This document shows, in pieces, positions 24,401 to 35,133 of a DNA stretch of 64,000 bases. Both the position numbers and the translations under genes were made by a program. Source of the DNA: Dryas octopetala. Its lineage: Eukaryota; Streptophyta; Magnoliopsida; Rosales; Rosaceae. Position 1 is the stretch's first letter. Each line of letters opens with the position of its first letter. Location of the stretch: NCBI GenBank assembly GCA_963921425.1, contig OY992835.1:10230001-10294000 (forward strand). Direction: 5' to 3'. The notes beneath the pieces are model-generated. The model searched no databases, was not told where the DNA came from, and was given only the letters and a program-made list of their open reading frames with translations.

Positions 24401-26492
24401 TGTGTACAACCCCCTTTCCACTCACATAGGACTTCTCTCCTCCTCCAAAAGTCACACTCCCACCATCATAAGGAGCAAGAGAGGTAAAGACCTCCTTATC
24501 TCCCGTCATATGTTTGGAACACCCACTATCTAGGTACCAAATGTTCCTCTTAGTGGCTGAAAAAGCATTCAAGGTTACTAGACATTTAGTGGAGCTCTTC
24601 ACAACCCATCTTTGATGTGGACTTGGCTTATTTTTGGGAAGTGGGGTGACAAGTAAGGCAATTTTGGTTACCTCCTTGAGTAGGTTGTTCACTTGCTCTT
24701 GTAGAGAAACATTTCTCTTTGGTTCACTTGATTTCTTTCCTCTAAGTTTGTTGCAATTTGGTCTAATGTGACCCTTGACATGACAATGATGACAAACCGG
24801 GACAAACTTTGTTTTTCTAAGTGAAGTAGAACAATCAATTTGTGTGACACTTGATGTGGCTTGACTTGACTTAGAATGAGATGCATTTTGACCAATGTCA
24901 ATGAAACCTAGACCCTTTTTGACACTATGATCAGATTCTGACTTGACAAAAATGGTCTTTGTGTTGGATACACTAGGACTATTTTCACTAAAACCCAAAC
25001 CGGTTTTGTCACCATGAAGCTTTCCAATCCTAAGCATCCTATCAACCTTTTCAGCCCCAATGGTGAGCTCAACAATGCTCTCATTTGCTTCATGAACTTC
25101 TTTTTCAAGCTTTTCATTCAAAGATTTAAAGTAGATGTTGCTCTCCTTGAGCACTTTGACTTGACTCTCAAAATTTTGTTTCAAGATAGCCACACTTTCT
25201 AATTCACTCTCTAATGACTCAATCTTCTCACACAATTTCAATTTAGCATTCTTTAGTTTCTGATTTTCTTCCTTTATGCTAAGAGTTTCGGTGAAAAGTA
25301 AGTCATACTTATCACAAAGTGCAGTGTAAGACTCATCATCAGGAACAGATTCTGAGTCCGACTCACCATCTACTTGATCAATCTCCTTGATTGATGCAAC
25401 AAATGCAACTTCATCACCCTCAACATCGGAAGAAGACTCACAATCATTTGAGTCATCACTCTCACTATCACTCCAAGTGATTTTCATGGCTTTATTCTTA
25501 CTTGAAGAATGATTCTTTCTATTGTTTGCACATTCAATTGCTATGTGACCTATTCCACCACAAGTGTAACATTTCACATCTCTCTTGGTTGTTCTTCCCT
25601 CTTTAAAGTTAGGCTTCCTTTCTTGTTTTCTCTCAAATGAATTCTCTCCTTGAGGTTTGAATTTGAACTCCTTAAAGTTGTTACCACTAGTTCTAGCTTC
25701 TCTCCCTTTATTTCTAAGAATTCGTCTAAATCTTTTGACAAAAAGGGCAACCTCATCATCGGACATGGATGATTTTTCACTCAAGTTTTCACTCATCTCT
25801 TTGACACTTTGCAAAGCAATATCTTTTGACTTCTTGCTATCCCTTTCATCCATTTCAAGTTCCATCTCAAAGGTTTTAAGCTTTCCTACCAATTTACCAA
25901 TTTTGAGTTCATCCAAATTTTGGACTTCTTGTATTGCATGCTTCTTAGATTGAAATCTCTTAGGTAGAGATCTAAGAACCTTTTGGACAATGGTAGACTC
26001 CTCATAAGGTTTACCTAGAGACATAGCTTCATTTGTGAGGGCTTCCAACCTTTCATAGAACTCGGAAAATGACTCGGACTCTTTCATCCTAATTTCTTCA
26101 AATTTGGCATGTACCATTTGAAGCTTAAGTGACCTAACTTGTTTGTCCCCCTCATGAACAACCCTAAGTTTGTTCCAAGCTTGCCTAGCCGTGACACAAT
26201 GTTGTATGTGTGCAAATTGTGAGGAAGACAATGCAGTGACAATAGCATTTCTAGCCTTCTTGTTGGAGCTAGAGGCCGTGACTTCGGCAAAAGACCATTC
26301 GGACCTAGGCTTAGGAGTTTCAATCCCATCAACAATCCGTGTGGGAGGAATCCACTCAACATTGAGATACTCATATGCCAACTCATCATAGGCATCAAGA
26401 AAAATTTCAAATTTTTCTCTCCAAGCAGCGTAGTTGCTGCCATCAAAAAATGGAGGAGAGTTGCAAGATCCTGCAACGCGATCTCTTTCCAT
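21441..26492 (-). CDS. Copia gag-pol polyprotein (right unit), 1683 aa
   Basis: An open frame that looks whole, with the same domain order as 11739-16790: gag, two CCHC knuckles, protease, GAG-pre-integrase, integrase, reverse transcriptase, RNase H. One residue differs (HDLYKLS here), from the base difference at 24111 versus 14409. Near-identity across 5 kb means the two units separated very recently. Confidence 0.95.
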   Translation of the reverse strand: MERDRVAGSCNSPPFFDGSNYAAWREKFEIFLDAYDELAYEYLNVEWIPPTRIVDGIETPKPRSEWSFAEVTASSSNKKARNAIVTALSSSQFAHIQHCVTARQAWNKLRVVHEGDKQVRSLKLQMVHAKFEEIRMKESESFSEFYERLEALTNEAMSLGKPYEESTIVQKVLRSLPKRFQSKKHAIQEVQNLDELKIGKLVGKLKTFEMELEMDERDSKKSKDIALQSVKEMSENLSEKSSMSDDEVALFVKRFRRILRNKGREARTSGNNFKEFKFKPQGENSFERKQERKPNFKEGRTTKRDVKCYTCGGIGHIAIECANNRKNHSSSKNKAMKITWSDSESDDSNDCESSSDVEGDEVAFVASIKEIDQVDGESDSESVPDDESYTALCDKYDLLFTETLSIKEENQKLKNAKLKLCEKIESLESELESVAILKQNFESQVKVLKESNIYFKSLNEKLEKEVHEANESIVELTIGAEKVDRMLRIGKLHGDKTGLGFSENSPSVSNTKTIFVKSESDHSVKKGLGFIDIGQNASHSKSSQATSSVTQIDCSTSLRKTKFVPVCHHCHVKGHIRPNCNKLRGKKSSEPKRNVSLQEQVNNLLKEVTKIALLVTPLPKNKPSPHQRWVVKSSTKCLVTLNAFSATKRNIWYLDSGCSKHMTGDKEVFTSLAPYDGGSVTFGGGEKSYVSGKGVVHIPGIPELKNVRFVDGLNSNLLSISQLCDEWGGEVCMSKSGCRIVDSQGREILNAPRSRDDCYVFDGNVGKIENTCNRAIDDTSSLWHQRLGHINVHDLYKLSKHEVVRGLPKIGKPETFLCGPCQMGKQTKEPHKRVKDIGTSRTLELIHLDLVGPVQTLSIGGKKYILVMVDDFSRYTWVSFLKDKSETFHHFVKIVKLQKSEGMSSLSTLSRIRSDHGTEFENSQFDEFCCQMGIKHEFSAPITPQQNGIVERKNRVLIEMARVMLNSKNLAKHFWAEAVNTACYIINRVYIRPGTKKTPYELWKGRKPKVTHFRVFGSACYILRDREHLGKFDSKSDEGLFLGYSSNSRAFRVFNLRTNSMLESINVKIDDHDASIEMAADKDGLFPQSDPKEVSLVKEESKSDSDEPTDDSKIVEFDKSESEQNDKTLSDRSEKPRWVRCNHGEDVILGSLDKPVRTRKQMANELAHVCYVSIVEPKNVKEALNHEEWVSAMHEELNQFERNQVWTLVERPTNTNVIGTKWIFKNKSDEFGNVVRNKARLVAQGYSQLEGIDFDETFAPVARLESVRLLCAIACHLRFKLYQMDVKTAFLNGYLNEEVFVEQPKGFEDPHMRDGVYKLRKALYGLKQAPRAWYERLSHHLLSNGYQRGSVDKTLFVKRLKNDVLIAQVYVDDIVFGSTSDFHVKRFIDVMSSEFEMSLVGEMNFFLGLQVKQVDSGIFISQSKYARNLVKKFGLESSKVATTPMSKSSKLHRDPSGKQVDQTLYRSMIGSLLYLTASRPDISFAVGVCARFQSDPKESHLFATKRIIKYVSGTLDYGLWYTHDTNTKLVGFSDSDWAGCSDDLKSTSGGAFYVGNNLVSWHSKKQNSVSLSTAEAEYIAAGSCCTQLIWMRQMLADYGIDEKTFLIYCDNMSAIDISKNPVQHTRTKHIDIRHHFIRDLVESGTLTLTFVPSEQQLADIFTKALENLKHISLRKSIGICTHA

Positions 26493-26552
26493 CTAGACAC
26501 ACCTAGAAAACAAACAACACCCTAGGATCTCTCTATTTGCTTTTAGAGTAGC

Positions 26553-26564
26553 GCTCTGATACCA
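26553..26564 (-). other. Primer-binding site of the right unit
   Basis: Read on -, TGGTATCAGAGC lies two bases inside the right LTR, marking that LTR as the array's 5' end. Confidence 0.88.
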
Positions 26565-26566
26565 AT

Positions 26567-28221
26567 TGAAAGTTTAGTTTAGGTGATCTATTCACTTAAT
26601 TAACTTGATTAATTTTACTTTCAGTGATCGGACCCCAATTTTTGGTTTATGTGATTACTCACGAACTAGTCAACCAAACACAACTCAGACAGTCCAGTAA
26701 CAAAATGTGAAACTCCACATTGACTTCTAAAAATCAAAAATCACTTCAGTAAAACAACACAAATCAAACACACCAAGGATCAAGTGACATCCTATACACT
26801 CAGAGGATCCATCACAATAGGCATCCCAGTGTTATCCACAACTACAGTGATGTGTGATTTTCTAAACAATTATATAAGGCATATATCAATTTTAATCAAA
26901 TAGCTCCAGTACAGATTTGTGTTTAAAAGATGAGTGAGTCAGTAATCATAACAACACAAATATGGAAGACAGAAACACACAAGATGTTCACCCAGAAAAA
27001 CCACAAAGGGTAAAAACTGGGGGTCTATCCAGCTGACCAGGCAATCCACTAAATCAGAAGTTCAATACAAAGGAGGGCACTCAGCACACAAGCTCAATCA
27101 CTAAGTCCTAGACTAAGTGGCAGCTAGCTTACCCATTTTGTGCAACTTCCATACGCAAGGCAGATGGTCATTCATGAAGAAGGCAGCTCCACTCCAAGCT
27201 CATCAACCCATGGCACCAATCCGCACCAAGCTAAGTGGTTTCATCAATGTATGAACATGATATGCAAATGTAGGATTCACAAATAAAGATCAATCTTCTC
27301 AAGCTATCGGCATGAAAAGATCAATATTGAATCCTTCAACTTAAATCTAAAATGAATGTGTTTGAAGTATGTATGAAGACATTTAAGCACTCAAACCCAT
27401 ATAGAATTTCAGATTTAACAAAAACAATTTCAGAAAATCTCTATGTGATTTTTCAAGAATTAAAAACCATTTTCTGAAAATTATGAAGATGAGCACCTCA
27501 CATGGAAAAATACCCAGCAGTGAAAACCCAAGAATTCACGCTCTAAAATTGGCTCATCAACGTACCCACCAGATCTGGACAGCCAGCCCACTTATCCCCG
27601 TACACACCCACGCAAGAGGCATGTTCGCCCATGCCACGTGGAAGCAAATCAATGGCTGTCCATAAGAGACGGATTAAGGGCATATTCCCTTTGTCCTAGA
27701 GGGGTATCCTAGTATTTACTAAGGATAGAAAAAATCAGCTGTCAAAAGGAATTTTGCATTTAAAAATCAGAATGTAGAAGATGATGAATAGTGTGTGTGC
27801 GTGAATGGGAAAGAGGAAATCAGATCTGAATGCTACAGTGGAGAAAACAAGTCTTGTGCAATGCACATGCATGTCTAATACTAAATAGAATATGGGCTTT
27901 CAAAGAATTGGGCTTAAAAAGCAAAACCCGAAATGACCCACTGTAGCAACTGTAATTTAAGTAACAGTCAGTAACAGTCACTGTACGTGATAAACAGTGT
28001 TCATTATGATCAGTGAATGACTAGTCAAATAGACAAAAATCTGTTAATTTCATGAAATGAATGAAGTGCAGTATACCTTGTGACTTGATCATTCTTGACT
28101 TCTTCAAAACAGCAGGTCTTGTCCTAAATCTAGCCTAGAGCTTGTGAGTGAGTAAATACAACTTAATACAATTGTTTTGACACGGAAAATAGCCAACATT
28201 AACAAATCCTAGAAACTAACA
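26567..28221 (-). repeat. LTR 3 of array (outer 5' LTR)
   Basis: 1655 bp. It differs from LTRs 1 and 2 at 27646 (A instead of C); no other difference was noticed. It is followed directly by the right GGAGG duplication. Confidence 0.93.
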
Positions 28222-28437
28222 GGAGGGCATCTGTGACTGCCTCTACAGCGGCCGGAGTAGTCCTGAACGATACATATTCAGTCGGGTCGCCCCGACCCAG
28301 AATGATGGTGGGTCGCTGATCATCCGGGTTGAGATTTTTCATTAGCATGCGAGAGCTCCTCGGACCGAGATTGCCGCCGTGTTCAGTTCTTCATTCCCAC
28401 GGAACTTCCATTTCTGGGACGAACAACCATTCTCCAT
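28222..28437 (-). pseudogene. Aminotransferase exon 1, 5' part (dead copy A)
   Basis: Starts with ATG at 28437 and reads MENGCSS like the intact gene at 59116. Two independent lesions are visible against that gene. The 21-kb array interrupts it at about codons 71-72 (the DAL of DALQS). One base is also missing after 28350 ('agcatgcgagag' here, 'agcatgccgagag' in copy B), which shifts the frame at about codon 30. Either would end TAT/NAAT-type function. The promoter region upstream is still recognisable. Confidence 0.9.
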
Positions 28438-28559
28438 GTCGCACCTTTTTAATTTATCAGTAATATTAATTAATTAAAATTTTTAGTTTGGTGGAAGCTG
28501 AGTGCTGGAGGGTGTTGCGTTTTGGCCTTTAGGGTTTCAAAGGAAAGAGAAAAGAGGGC

Positions 28560-28567
28560 TTATATAG
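28560..28567 (-). promoter_or_regulatory. TATA box of the dead aminotransferase copy
   Basis: CTATATAA on -, about 125 bp upstream of the ATG at 28437. It is conserved in position with 59239-59246 in the intact copy. Confidence 0.55.
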
Positions 28568-28650
28568 ACTAGAGTAGCCACTGCATTTGCGTAGACGACC
28601 AAAATTTGTTTTCATTATTTAGGGCCACGTTTGTATGACCGAAATGTTAA

Positions 28651-29293
28651 GAGTAATTTTATTCAATATACCATTTTAATACATCATCAACTATTTTGAT
28701 TTCTCAATTTAAAATATAACTTTTATGACTCTTTCATTTGAAATGTCAAAAATACCCTCTATATAAAACCTCTTTTTTTTACTGTAGTATTTTTCTTTCT
28801 CTTTCCCAGTCAACCACTGCCCCTCCCCTCCCTCCCTCCCCCCCAGCCAACCATTGCCTCATCGTCGCCGCACCACTCACCGTCCCCCTCCTTCCTCAAC
28901 CAACCATTGCCCCATTGTCACCGCACCACTCGCCGTCCCAGCCGTCAGCGCCCCCATTCCCACCGCTACAGTAAACCCAGCATATGCAGTAATAAACTCT
29001 ACAAAATTCAATGAAAAAAACCCCACGTCGCTTAGCAATACCCTATAAATGGGTTTTTCTTTAAAAAACCCAAATCTCGTTAAATTTTTTGTTGCCACAT
29101 AGTCGAATTTGTGGTCGCCACATGGCTATAGCACATTCCACCATGTGATGACCAAAAATTTAACCAGATCTAGCTATAGCATATTCCACCATATGGCGAC
29201 CATAAATTCGACCATGTGGCGACAAAAAATTCAACCAAATCTGGCTATAGCACATTCCACCATATCTGGGTTTCTAAATTTTTTTTTTGCTTT

Positions 29294-29324
<31 letters not shown>

Positions 29325-29410
29325 TTTTTCAGATTTGGGTTGGGAGAGAGGATGATGGCCGGGTCATTGGCCGGTGCCCACCACCATCCTCCACCTCCCC
29401 CACCGACATC

Positions 29411-29447
<37 letters not shown>

Positions 29448-29804
29448 TCCTTCCTTTTTAAACCATTTAGAGATAAACTCAAATCTGGGTTTTCAAATTT
29501 TTTATTTTTTTTATTTTTTTTCAGATTTGGTTTTAGAGAGAAGGGGAGAAAGATAGAGAAAGGAGATGATGGGTGTTGGCCGGTGATGGAGGTCGCTCTC
29601 CATGGTTGTTGTAGCCTGCAGGAAGAAGATGGAGGAAACGACTGCTACAGTAATTCGAGTCGCCATGCATGGTTGCTGGGTTTGCTACTGCAGAAGGGTA
29701 TTTTGGTCTGAAAAAAAGAAAAAGGGTCATAAAAGTTATATTTTGCGCTTGAGGGTCAAAATAGTTGATGAGGTATTAAAAGAGTATATTGAATAAAATT
29801 ACTC
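28651..29804. mobile_element. Mutator-like MITE (copy A)
   Basis: Long terminal inverted repeats of about 85 bp: the left begins GAGTAATTTTATTCAATATA and the right ends in its complement AATAAAATTACTC. The right flank is AAATTACTT; the left duplication was lost with a small deletion. The inside holds pyrimidine-rich DNA, a CT microsatellite and a degenerate tandem repeat around 'ggcgaccataaattcgaccatgt' (29085-29265). The counterpart in copy B is 59393-60691, so it was present before the duplication. No transposase is encoded. Confidence 0.82.
29414..29445. repeat. CT microsatellite
   Basis: About 16 uninterrupted CT units inside the Mutator-like MITE. It is much shorter in copy B. Confidence 0.9.
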
Positions 29805-30922
29805 AAATTACTTTGATATTTCTATTATATTATTTGGAATAAGTTAGAAACAAATTAAAACAAAAAATTAAAAAAAGAAAAGAAAAAAACCCTTTCCCTC
29901 AAGAAGTAAAATTTTGGATTTTGCAAAAATTTCAATGAAAATTTTCGATAAATTTTAAATTTCGACAAAAATTAAACAGAAACGATGAAAATTAGTATTA
30001 AAATACAAAAAATTTGAATGAAACTTTACCATATGTTTATTTAACATATTATCTACTATATTGATAAAAAATATTGAAGAAACCAAATTATATAGTAGGT
30101 TTTATGTGATATAAGATGAAGATAATGCGCGCTGGAGACAAATACTATTAAATAAAATTAGTATAATGAATAAATGAAATTAATATATTATTCATACTCT
30201 ATAATCTATACACTAAATCCTAATACTAAACTCTATATATTCTATATACCATAATATTCTTCATACTCTATAATCTATACACTAAACCCTATATACTCTA
30301 TATTTTTTAAGATATAGTATAGGATATTAGGGTTTACGCCTAGCTTTATGATATTTTAATTATTTTTTATATAGAAATGTATTTGGATTTTAAAAAAACT
30401 AAACGAAACCCCAAAACGGCCAAACGAAACCCTAAACGAAACCCCAAACCCTTTTTTCTTCTTTCCAATTGCCCAAAAGTCCCAAACCAATCCTAAACTT
30501 TTTTTTTCTTTTTCTTTTTTTCTTTCCTTCCTTTTTCCCGTGACTCTCCAGTCTTCCCTCTCATTACTTCATTAGTCATTTGATTTATTTCTCAATTCTT
30601 ACCTTCTCTTTCTCTCTCCCAGTCCGTCATTCCCTTCATCCCTTGTCTCTTGGCTCTCCTCCCTCTCCCTCCCCGATCTCTTTCTCTTCTCTCTCTCCCT
30701 AATATCTTCTCTCCCTCTGGTGACAAGGTCGACTCGCCTCTTCCTCCCCTCTGGTTTCTGCCTTCCCTGCTCAAGCAGAAAATTTCGAAATTTGAACTAA
30801 ATGTGTGTGGTATGGTGTTAAAATTTTCATACCCTCAAAAAATGAAATTTTACTCCTTACTCCCCCTCCCCACCCAGCTCTTCCCCCTTCCCCATCGCAC
30901 TGTCGTGCCTCCCCCCCAACCC
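29805..30922. other. Non-coding end of duplicated block A
   Basis: AT-rich DNA with short repeats of 'cactaaaccctatatactc' type (30180-30310), then T/C-rich sequence. It matches 60692-61869 in copy B. The reading frames here follow base composition and do not look coding. Confidence 0.6.
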
Positions 30923-31247
30923 AAGGATATTCTGTTAACTCTGTCAAAAATTCTGTTAAAATTGATCACATGAGAGTCACGTGACCAATTCATAAGAACG
31001 AAAAAGTAAATACTCCTAAAAATATATTAAAAAATAAAACTAATGAATTAAAAAAAATCTCCGACCACCGCCATTCCTTGCAACATGCCGACCCTGCCCT
31101 CACCCTTCCCCTACCCAGCCTCGCCCCTCCCCCTCACCACCTAGCCCGACCCTCCCTCTTCCCCCTCCCAGCCCTGCCCCTCCCCCACCACCTAGCTTGG
31201 CCTCGTCCAAATCGAAGAGAGAGAAAGCGAGAGAGATAGAGAGAAAA

Positions 31248-31278
<31 letters not shown>

Positions 31279-31301
31279 TAGAGAGAAAGTGAAAGATAGA
31301 G

Positions 31302-31750
31302 CACTACAAGAAACATCACATTTAGCGACAAAACGATTTCGTCGTTAAAAACTGCTGTTTCGTCGCGAAAAACTTTTGGCGACCGAAATATTTCGTCGCC
31401 CGTTTTGTCGCCTATAGGGCGTCGCCCTTGATAATTGGCCAAGAAAAAAGGATTTCGTCGTGGATTACTTTCGGAGACGAACTTATATTTCGTCGCTGAA
31501 TAGCATTATTTCGTCGCCAATATGCAATAAAAAGTTGCGCGAGATTTGAATTTTGGCGCCAATGTTGGTCGTCTATTGTAACAATTTCGTCGCCAATTTT
31601 CCTGGATATGGTGCGAACTACACATATTTGGCAGCAAATGTTGTCGCCAATTATATTCATTTCGTCGCAAAATTTTGACGCCAATTATGTTCATTTTGTC
31701 GCAAAATGATGAATTTTTCAAAAGGAAGGAAAGCTAATTTTGTCGCCAAT
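31302..31750. repeat. CACTA left subterminal repeat array
   Basis: Many copies of 'ttcgtcgc' / 'gcgacgaa' type motifs with AT-rich spacers, adjoining the terminal CACTACAAGAAA. In this class such arrays bind the element's DNA-binding protein. Confidence 0.75.
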
Positions 31751-32282
31751 TCATTTATTTTATATTTATTTATTGCTTTTTTTTGTATTTAATTAATATG
31801 CTTTATTTTTTGGATTAATTTTATTATGTTTTCATTTATAAATTAATAGACATTTTTAAATAATATTATAAAATATAAATGAAATTTATGTAAATATTAA
31901 TATGAAACAAATACTAAAATAAAGATAAAGATAATTTTAATTTAAATGTAACATACAACCTACACATACACAAGTGTTCCAACACTTCAAAAGACTAAAG
32001 CCTATGAATATATACATGCCAAAGGCACCTAAATATATGAACACTTCATCTAGGATCGAAGTATCTAATTACACTTCAAAAGGAGCAAAGTTTATAAACA
32101 GTTCAAAAACATTGAAAGCATTTTACCTAATGCATGTAGATCTAATTTGGCACATACCTAATGCACTTCTACTGCACATCTAACTTACTTAATGATTACC
32201 AAATGGTCTGCATGAAGCCAAAAGACCACAATATCAAAATACCCAAAACACATACCATACCCACAAGTAAAAGTGTAACAGC
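31751..32282. other. CACTA interior, no gene seen
   Basis: AT-rich sequence between the subterminal repeats and the end of the transposase gene. No supported coding region. Confidence 0.5.
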
Positions 32283-32672
32283 CTAAGTAGACCTAATATC
32301 CTCAAGATCATCAAAGGTATCATCATTACCAAAAACACCATGAGAATTGTTTTGTTGGGAACCTCGAATGGCAGCAAGCTCATCTTTCATCTGCATAATA
32401 TAAGAGGTAAGTTCCTCCACCTTTCCTCTAAGCTCCTCAATTTTCTTATCTCTTGCAGCAGCTGAAGCAATTGATGTGGTATGCATGTGAGAAGTAGTTT
32501 CTCGATGAGGACCATATCCCACACCTCGAATAGTCGTACTTTTAGCAACCCCAACTCCTCTCCCCAAGATCTCCAACTGATCTTTAACAGGTACAATGAT
32601 TTCTTCAAGTGGGGTACCCTCAGGTGCACTCTCAGCCAGCTCCTTCTTCTTTTCATTCAACTCTGCCACCAT
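32283..32672 (-). CDS. Transposase_24 (TnpA-like) C-terminal exon
   Basis: Encodes a charged, coiled-coil-rich 129-residue stretch: an Arg/Gly segment (IRGVGYGPHRET), then heptad-like KKIEELRGKVEELTSYIMQM, then an acidic tail. The layout 'KDQLEILG..., GxGYG, coiled coil' is that of the C-terminus of plant Transposase_24 (Ptta/En/Spm) proteins, which bind CACTA subterminal repeats. It is probably the last exon of the gene whose earlier pieces lie at 34240-34814. The true exon start may be an acceptor rather than the Met at 32672. Confidence 0.6.
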   Translation of the reverse strand: MVAELNEKKKELAESAPEGTPLEEIIVPVKDQLEILGRGVGVAKSTTIRGVGYGPHRETTSHMHTTSIASAAARDKKIEELRGKVEELTSYIMQMKDELAAIRGSQQNNSHGVFGNDDTFDDLEDIRST

Positions 32673-34239
32673 CTTATCCTACAATACAAGAAGAAATAAA
32701 TCCCAAGGTTATATGAGCTAAAGAACAAAACAAACAATTTCTCTATCTTCCATTTAGTTCCTTATCTAAATAATCCCAAGGTTACTATTGAATATTCAAG
32801 TAATCAAAACTTAGGGATTTCAAGGTTGGAAGCAGTAATTTCTAAATAGAAACGGCCTTATTATTGTTGTGAATGACTATTCAAAAGTATATCCAACAAT
32901 ATCAACATGCTCAATTTGTACAATGTTTTCCTCATAATGCAATCCCTCCAAAAAAGAAAAGGAAAATTCTTTGCTGCAGCACACACACACACACACACAC
33001 ACATTTGATAGTTGCATTAACACAAAAAAAGAAACAAGTCTAAAGGGTCATAAAAAGACCACAAAAATTCATCATAACGTATTTTAATTACTGCAAAACA
33101 CCACGAAAAGTAAATTTGCAATTCTTCACTCCTGGTAACCATCTGACAAGCTCAGCTGATTGATCAATGTGAATAGGTATAACAAACTATATTAGAAAAG
33201 AAGAAAAACAATTTAGGGGCTAACTGAATGCCCAAGTAAAGCAGAGGCCAGCTATTCATTGATCTTTCATGTACAACCCCATCATAGCCTACCTTAATTA
33301 GCTCCTTGCATGTCTTTCTCTGTCTCTCATAATTCAGAACACATATATATACAATTAGCTGCAGAGTTCTTCTATTGGTGGCAAAATGGGCTGCAAGTAA
33401 TCAGATAAGCGAAACCCAAAGCCAAAGCACAAAAACGGATTATGGTCTCTTGAAGAAGACCAAAGGCTTCGAAACCACATCCTATAAAATGACCATGGCT
33501 GCTGGAGCCCTGTTCCCATAAACGCAGGTGAGTTTTTTAGCTAAACTCCTATACCAACTCTAGTATATATATGTGAATATATTGCCTACCCAATTCACCA
33601 AACGTTTCAAATGTGCACCAAATTTGTAGGATGTTCAAAGCATTGCCTGGTATTAGTTAATGAATGCATGTATCCCTTATCATTCCATCTAAGATGACTA
33701 TGATGATCAAGAATTTCTAACTGTTTGATTCTTATATTCCTTTCCCATTTTTTGAAGAAACCTTTCCCATGATGATAACTATAAAAATGGCCAATCTCCT
33801 ATCTATTGTTTATGTAAATTATGTGGCATGCTTACTGTATGTTATAGTTCATTAAAGATTACTGCATAAAATTAAGATTAAGAGACATTTCATGAATTAA
33901 TTTAAGCTGCAATTAAGATTAAGACACATTCAAATTGGTAATCATAAAAGACTTTCAATTAAGCTGCAATCATTACCTGACCCTATAATTATTAAAAACA
34001 AACTACTCCAAACACAACGATTTAGTCATATTCCTAGCAGATTTGTGTAATTAATCCCTTACATGTTTTTCCTTGGCTTTCTCATCCCTCCAGTTACCCG
34101 ATTTGCTCTTATACATATGGCCCCAATTCTTAATATATGTAATTTGTTGACCCTCCTAAGTTTGCCAACAAATGAAAAATATATTGAATACATACTTAAA
34201 ATACCAAAAAATTAAACATGCAACTGAATATATACTCTT
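32673..34239. other. CACTA interior between transposase exons
   Basis: No supported coding exon. It contains a CA microsatellite (32980-33002) and AT-rich DNA. In an intact element, middle exons or introns of the Transposase_24 gene would be expected here. Confidence 0.5.
32980..33002. repeat. CA microsatellite
   Basis: About 11 uninterrupted CA units inside the CACTA element. Confidence 0.9.
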
Positions 34240-34814
34240 GGTAGTTGGTACCAATTTTTTGGCTTCCATGTGTTTTTGGAAAGGTCGTGAGCCACCATGG
34301 TGGTTATGTGGCAGCTTACTTCGATTTTCTCCATTGATCCTAGCACGTTTCTACATGAGGAAAACACATCAAAGTTATAGATTAACCATAAGTAGTAAAA
34401 AGTAAAATCAATCAAAAGATCAGTATAATTAATTAACATACCTGATATTCATTTGTTGAGTACAACTCATCAACTAACCAATGCCAATCCTCTATAGGTC
34501 GCTTACCCAACTCCTTAATTTGGAGGGTGTGCCCGTGCATATTCAAGGTCCTTCAGCTGCGTCTGCTTGTTGTAATGCTTGTGGTTCTGGTGGTGGCAGC
34601 CTAGCTGATGTCCCCCTTATAACTACACAGAAAAAACAATTTGCAGTTTTGTCATGATTGAGTTACAATAATAATTACAAAAAATTAAGGTAACATGTTG
34701 GAAATTGGAATTACCTCTCAAGTTTGACCCTACATCTAGGGCAGAGGTTGCTGGCTGATGTGGCCCAGATGATGTCTTTTTTTTCCTCTTTACAGGACCC
34801 GTTAAATTAGTCAT
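34240..34814 (-). pseudogene. Transposase_24 (TnpA-like) 5' exons, degenerate
   Basis: A likely first exon runs from ATG at 34814 to a donor near 34716 (MTNLTGPVKRKKKTSSG, a basic N-terminus). A second block near 34443-34614 reads GTSARLPPPEPQ and, in another frame, LGKRPIEDWHWLVDELY. A third, 34262-34352, reads NRSKLPHNHHGGSRPF. That last motif, an Asn-Arg, Pro, Gly-rich run before a basic helix, is typical of plant Transposase_24. Frames do not connect cleanly: there is a stop after the Pro-rich block and a frame change, so it looks degenerate. It follows the TNP2-like tail on the same strand, the usual CACTA order. Confidence 0.6.
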
Positions 34815-34923
34815 CCTAAGCATTAACAATGTAAAATAACTTAATATAGCAGTACATATTACATTAATGTAAATAGATAGAAAATGACAAGTTTGACAAA
34901 AATTAAATTGTAAATACATTTGC

Positions 34924-35133
34924 TTAGATCCATTCTAAATCACTAAATTCATCACTTTGGACACTATTTTCCTCGTCATCTGATGGTCTTTGTTCTTCAA
35001 GAGGATTGTCATCTATGAAATCATCAACCAATACAGCTCTTTGTTCCATATTTTTTTCGCTTACAGCAACCGCTTCAGGTTCTACATCATCTCTACACAA
35101 TGGTATACTTGATATATTCCTCTGTCCATCTTG
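34924..35133 (-). pseudogene. TNP2-type transposase C-terminal tail
   Basis: An open stretch of about 69 codons ending in TAA at 34924-34926, reading QDGQRNISSIPLCRDD, then DDFIDDNPLEEQRPSDDEEN and ending DEFSDLEWI. The acidic tail after a PLCRDD-like motif resembles the C-terminus of CACTA TNP2 proteins. The catalytic part of the transposase is not found upstream, so this is a remnant. Confidence 0.55.

Larger units (their letters stand above)
7163..28221 (-). mobile_element. Copia (SIRE/Maximus-like) three-LTR tandem array
   Basis: The structure is LTR-internal-LTR-internal-LTR on -, with an exact 9702-bp period. LTRs are 1655 bp (TG...CA) and internal regions about 8.05 kb. The whole array is flanked by GGAGG at 7158-7162 and 28222-28226; copy B has a single GGAGG at the empty site. 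Only one 5-bp duplication surrounds all three LTRs, so this was one insertion later expanded, most simply by unequal exchange between LTRs. Differences seen between units: 8242 and 17944 versus 27646 (LTR), 11566 versus 21268, and 14409 versus 24111. Both internal copies look whole. One difference per LTR suggests tens of thousands of years at commonly used plant rates. Confidence 0.95.
1..30922. repeat. Segmental duplication, copy A
   Basis: With its insertions removed (1931-6803 and 7163-28221), this block matches 56689-61869 in the same orientation. Base 1 pairs with base 56689, so the left edge lies outside the window. Similarity ends near 30922, where an inverted-repeat element begins. 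The shared block covers part of intron 1, exon 1 and the promoter of an aminotransferase gene on -, then a Mutator-like MITE and pyrimidine-rich DNA. Small differences include a deletion of about 70 bp next to the MITE in copy A and a longer repeat of an 'aacaactgtac' motif near 1690-1810. Confidence 0.9.

Noticed and set aside
7163-28221. Two independent Copia insertions side by side
   Set aside because: They share the middle LTR, have an exact period and only one pair of target duplications, which does not fit two insertions.
29109-29711. 200-residue frame with long Phe and Leu-Ser runs
   Set aside because: It runs through poly-T, CT microsatellite and MITE repeats, and is not kept as one frame in copy B.
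30405-30455. 'aaaccctaaacgaaacccc' resembling plant telomere repeat
   Set aside because: Only a few degenerate units; the same stretch in copy B is different and there is no tandem array.
31302-31750. Regularly spaced short motifs that could suggest a CRISPR-like array
   Set aside because: The motifs are in both directions, irregularly spaced and next to CACTA ends in plant DNA; they are subterminal transposon repeats.
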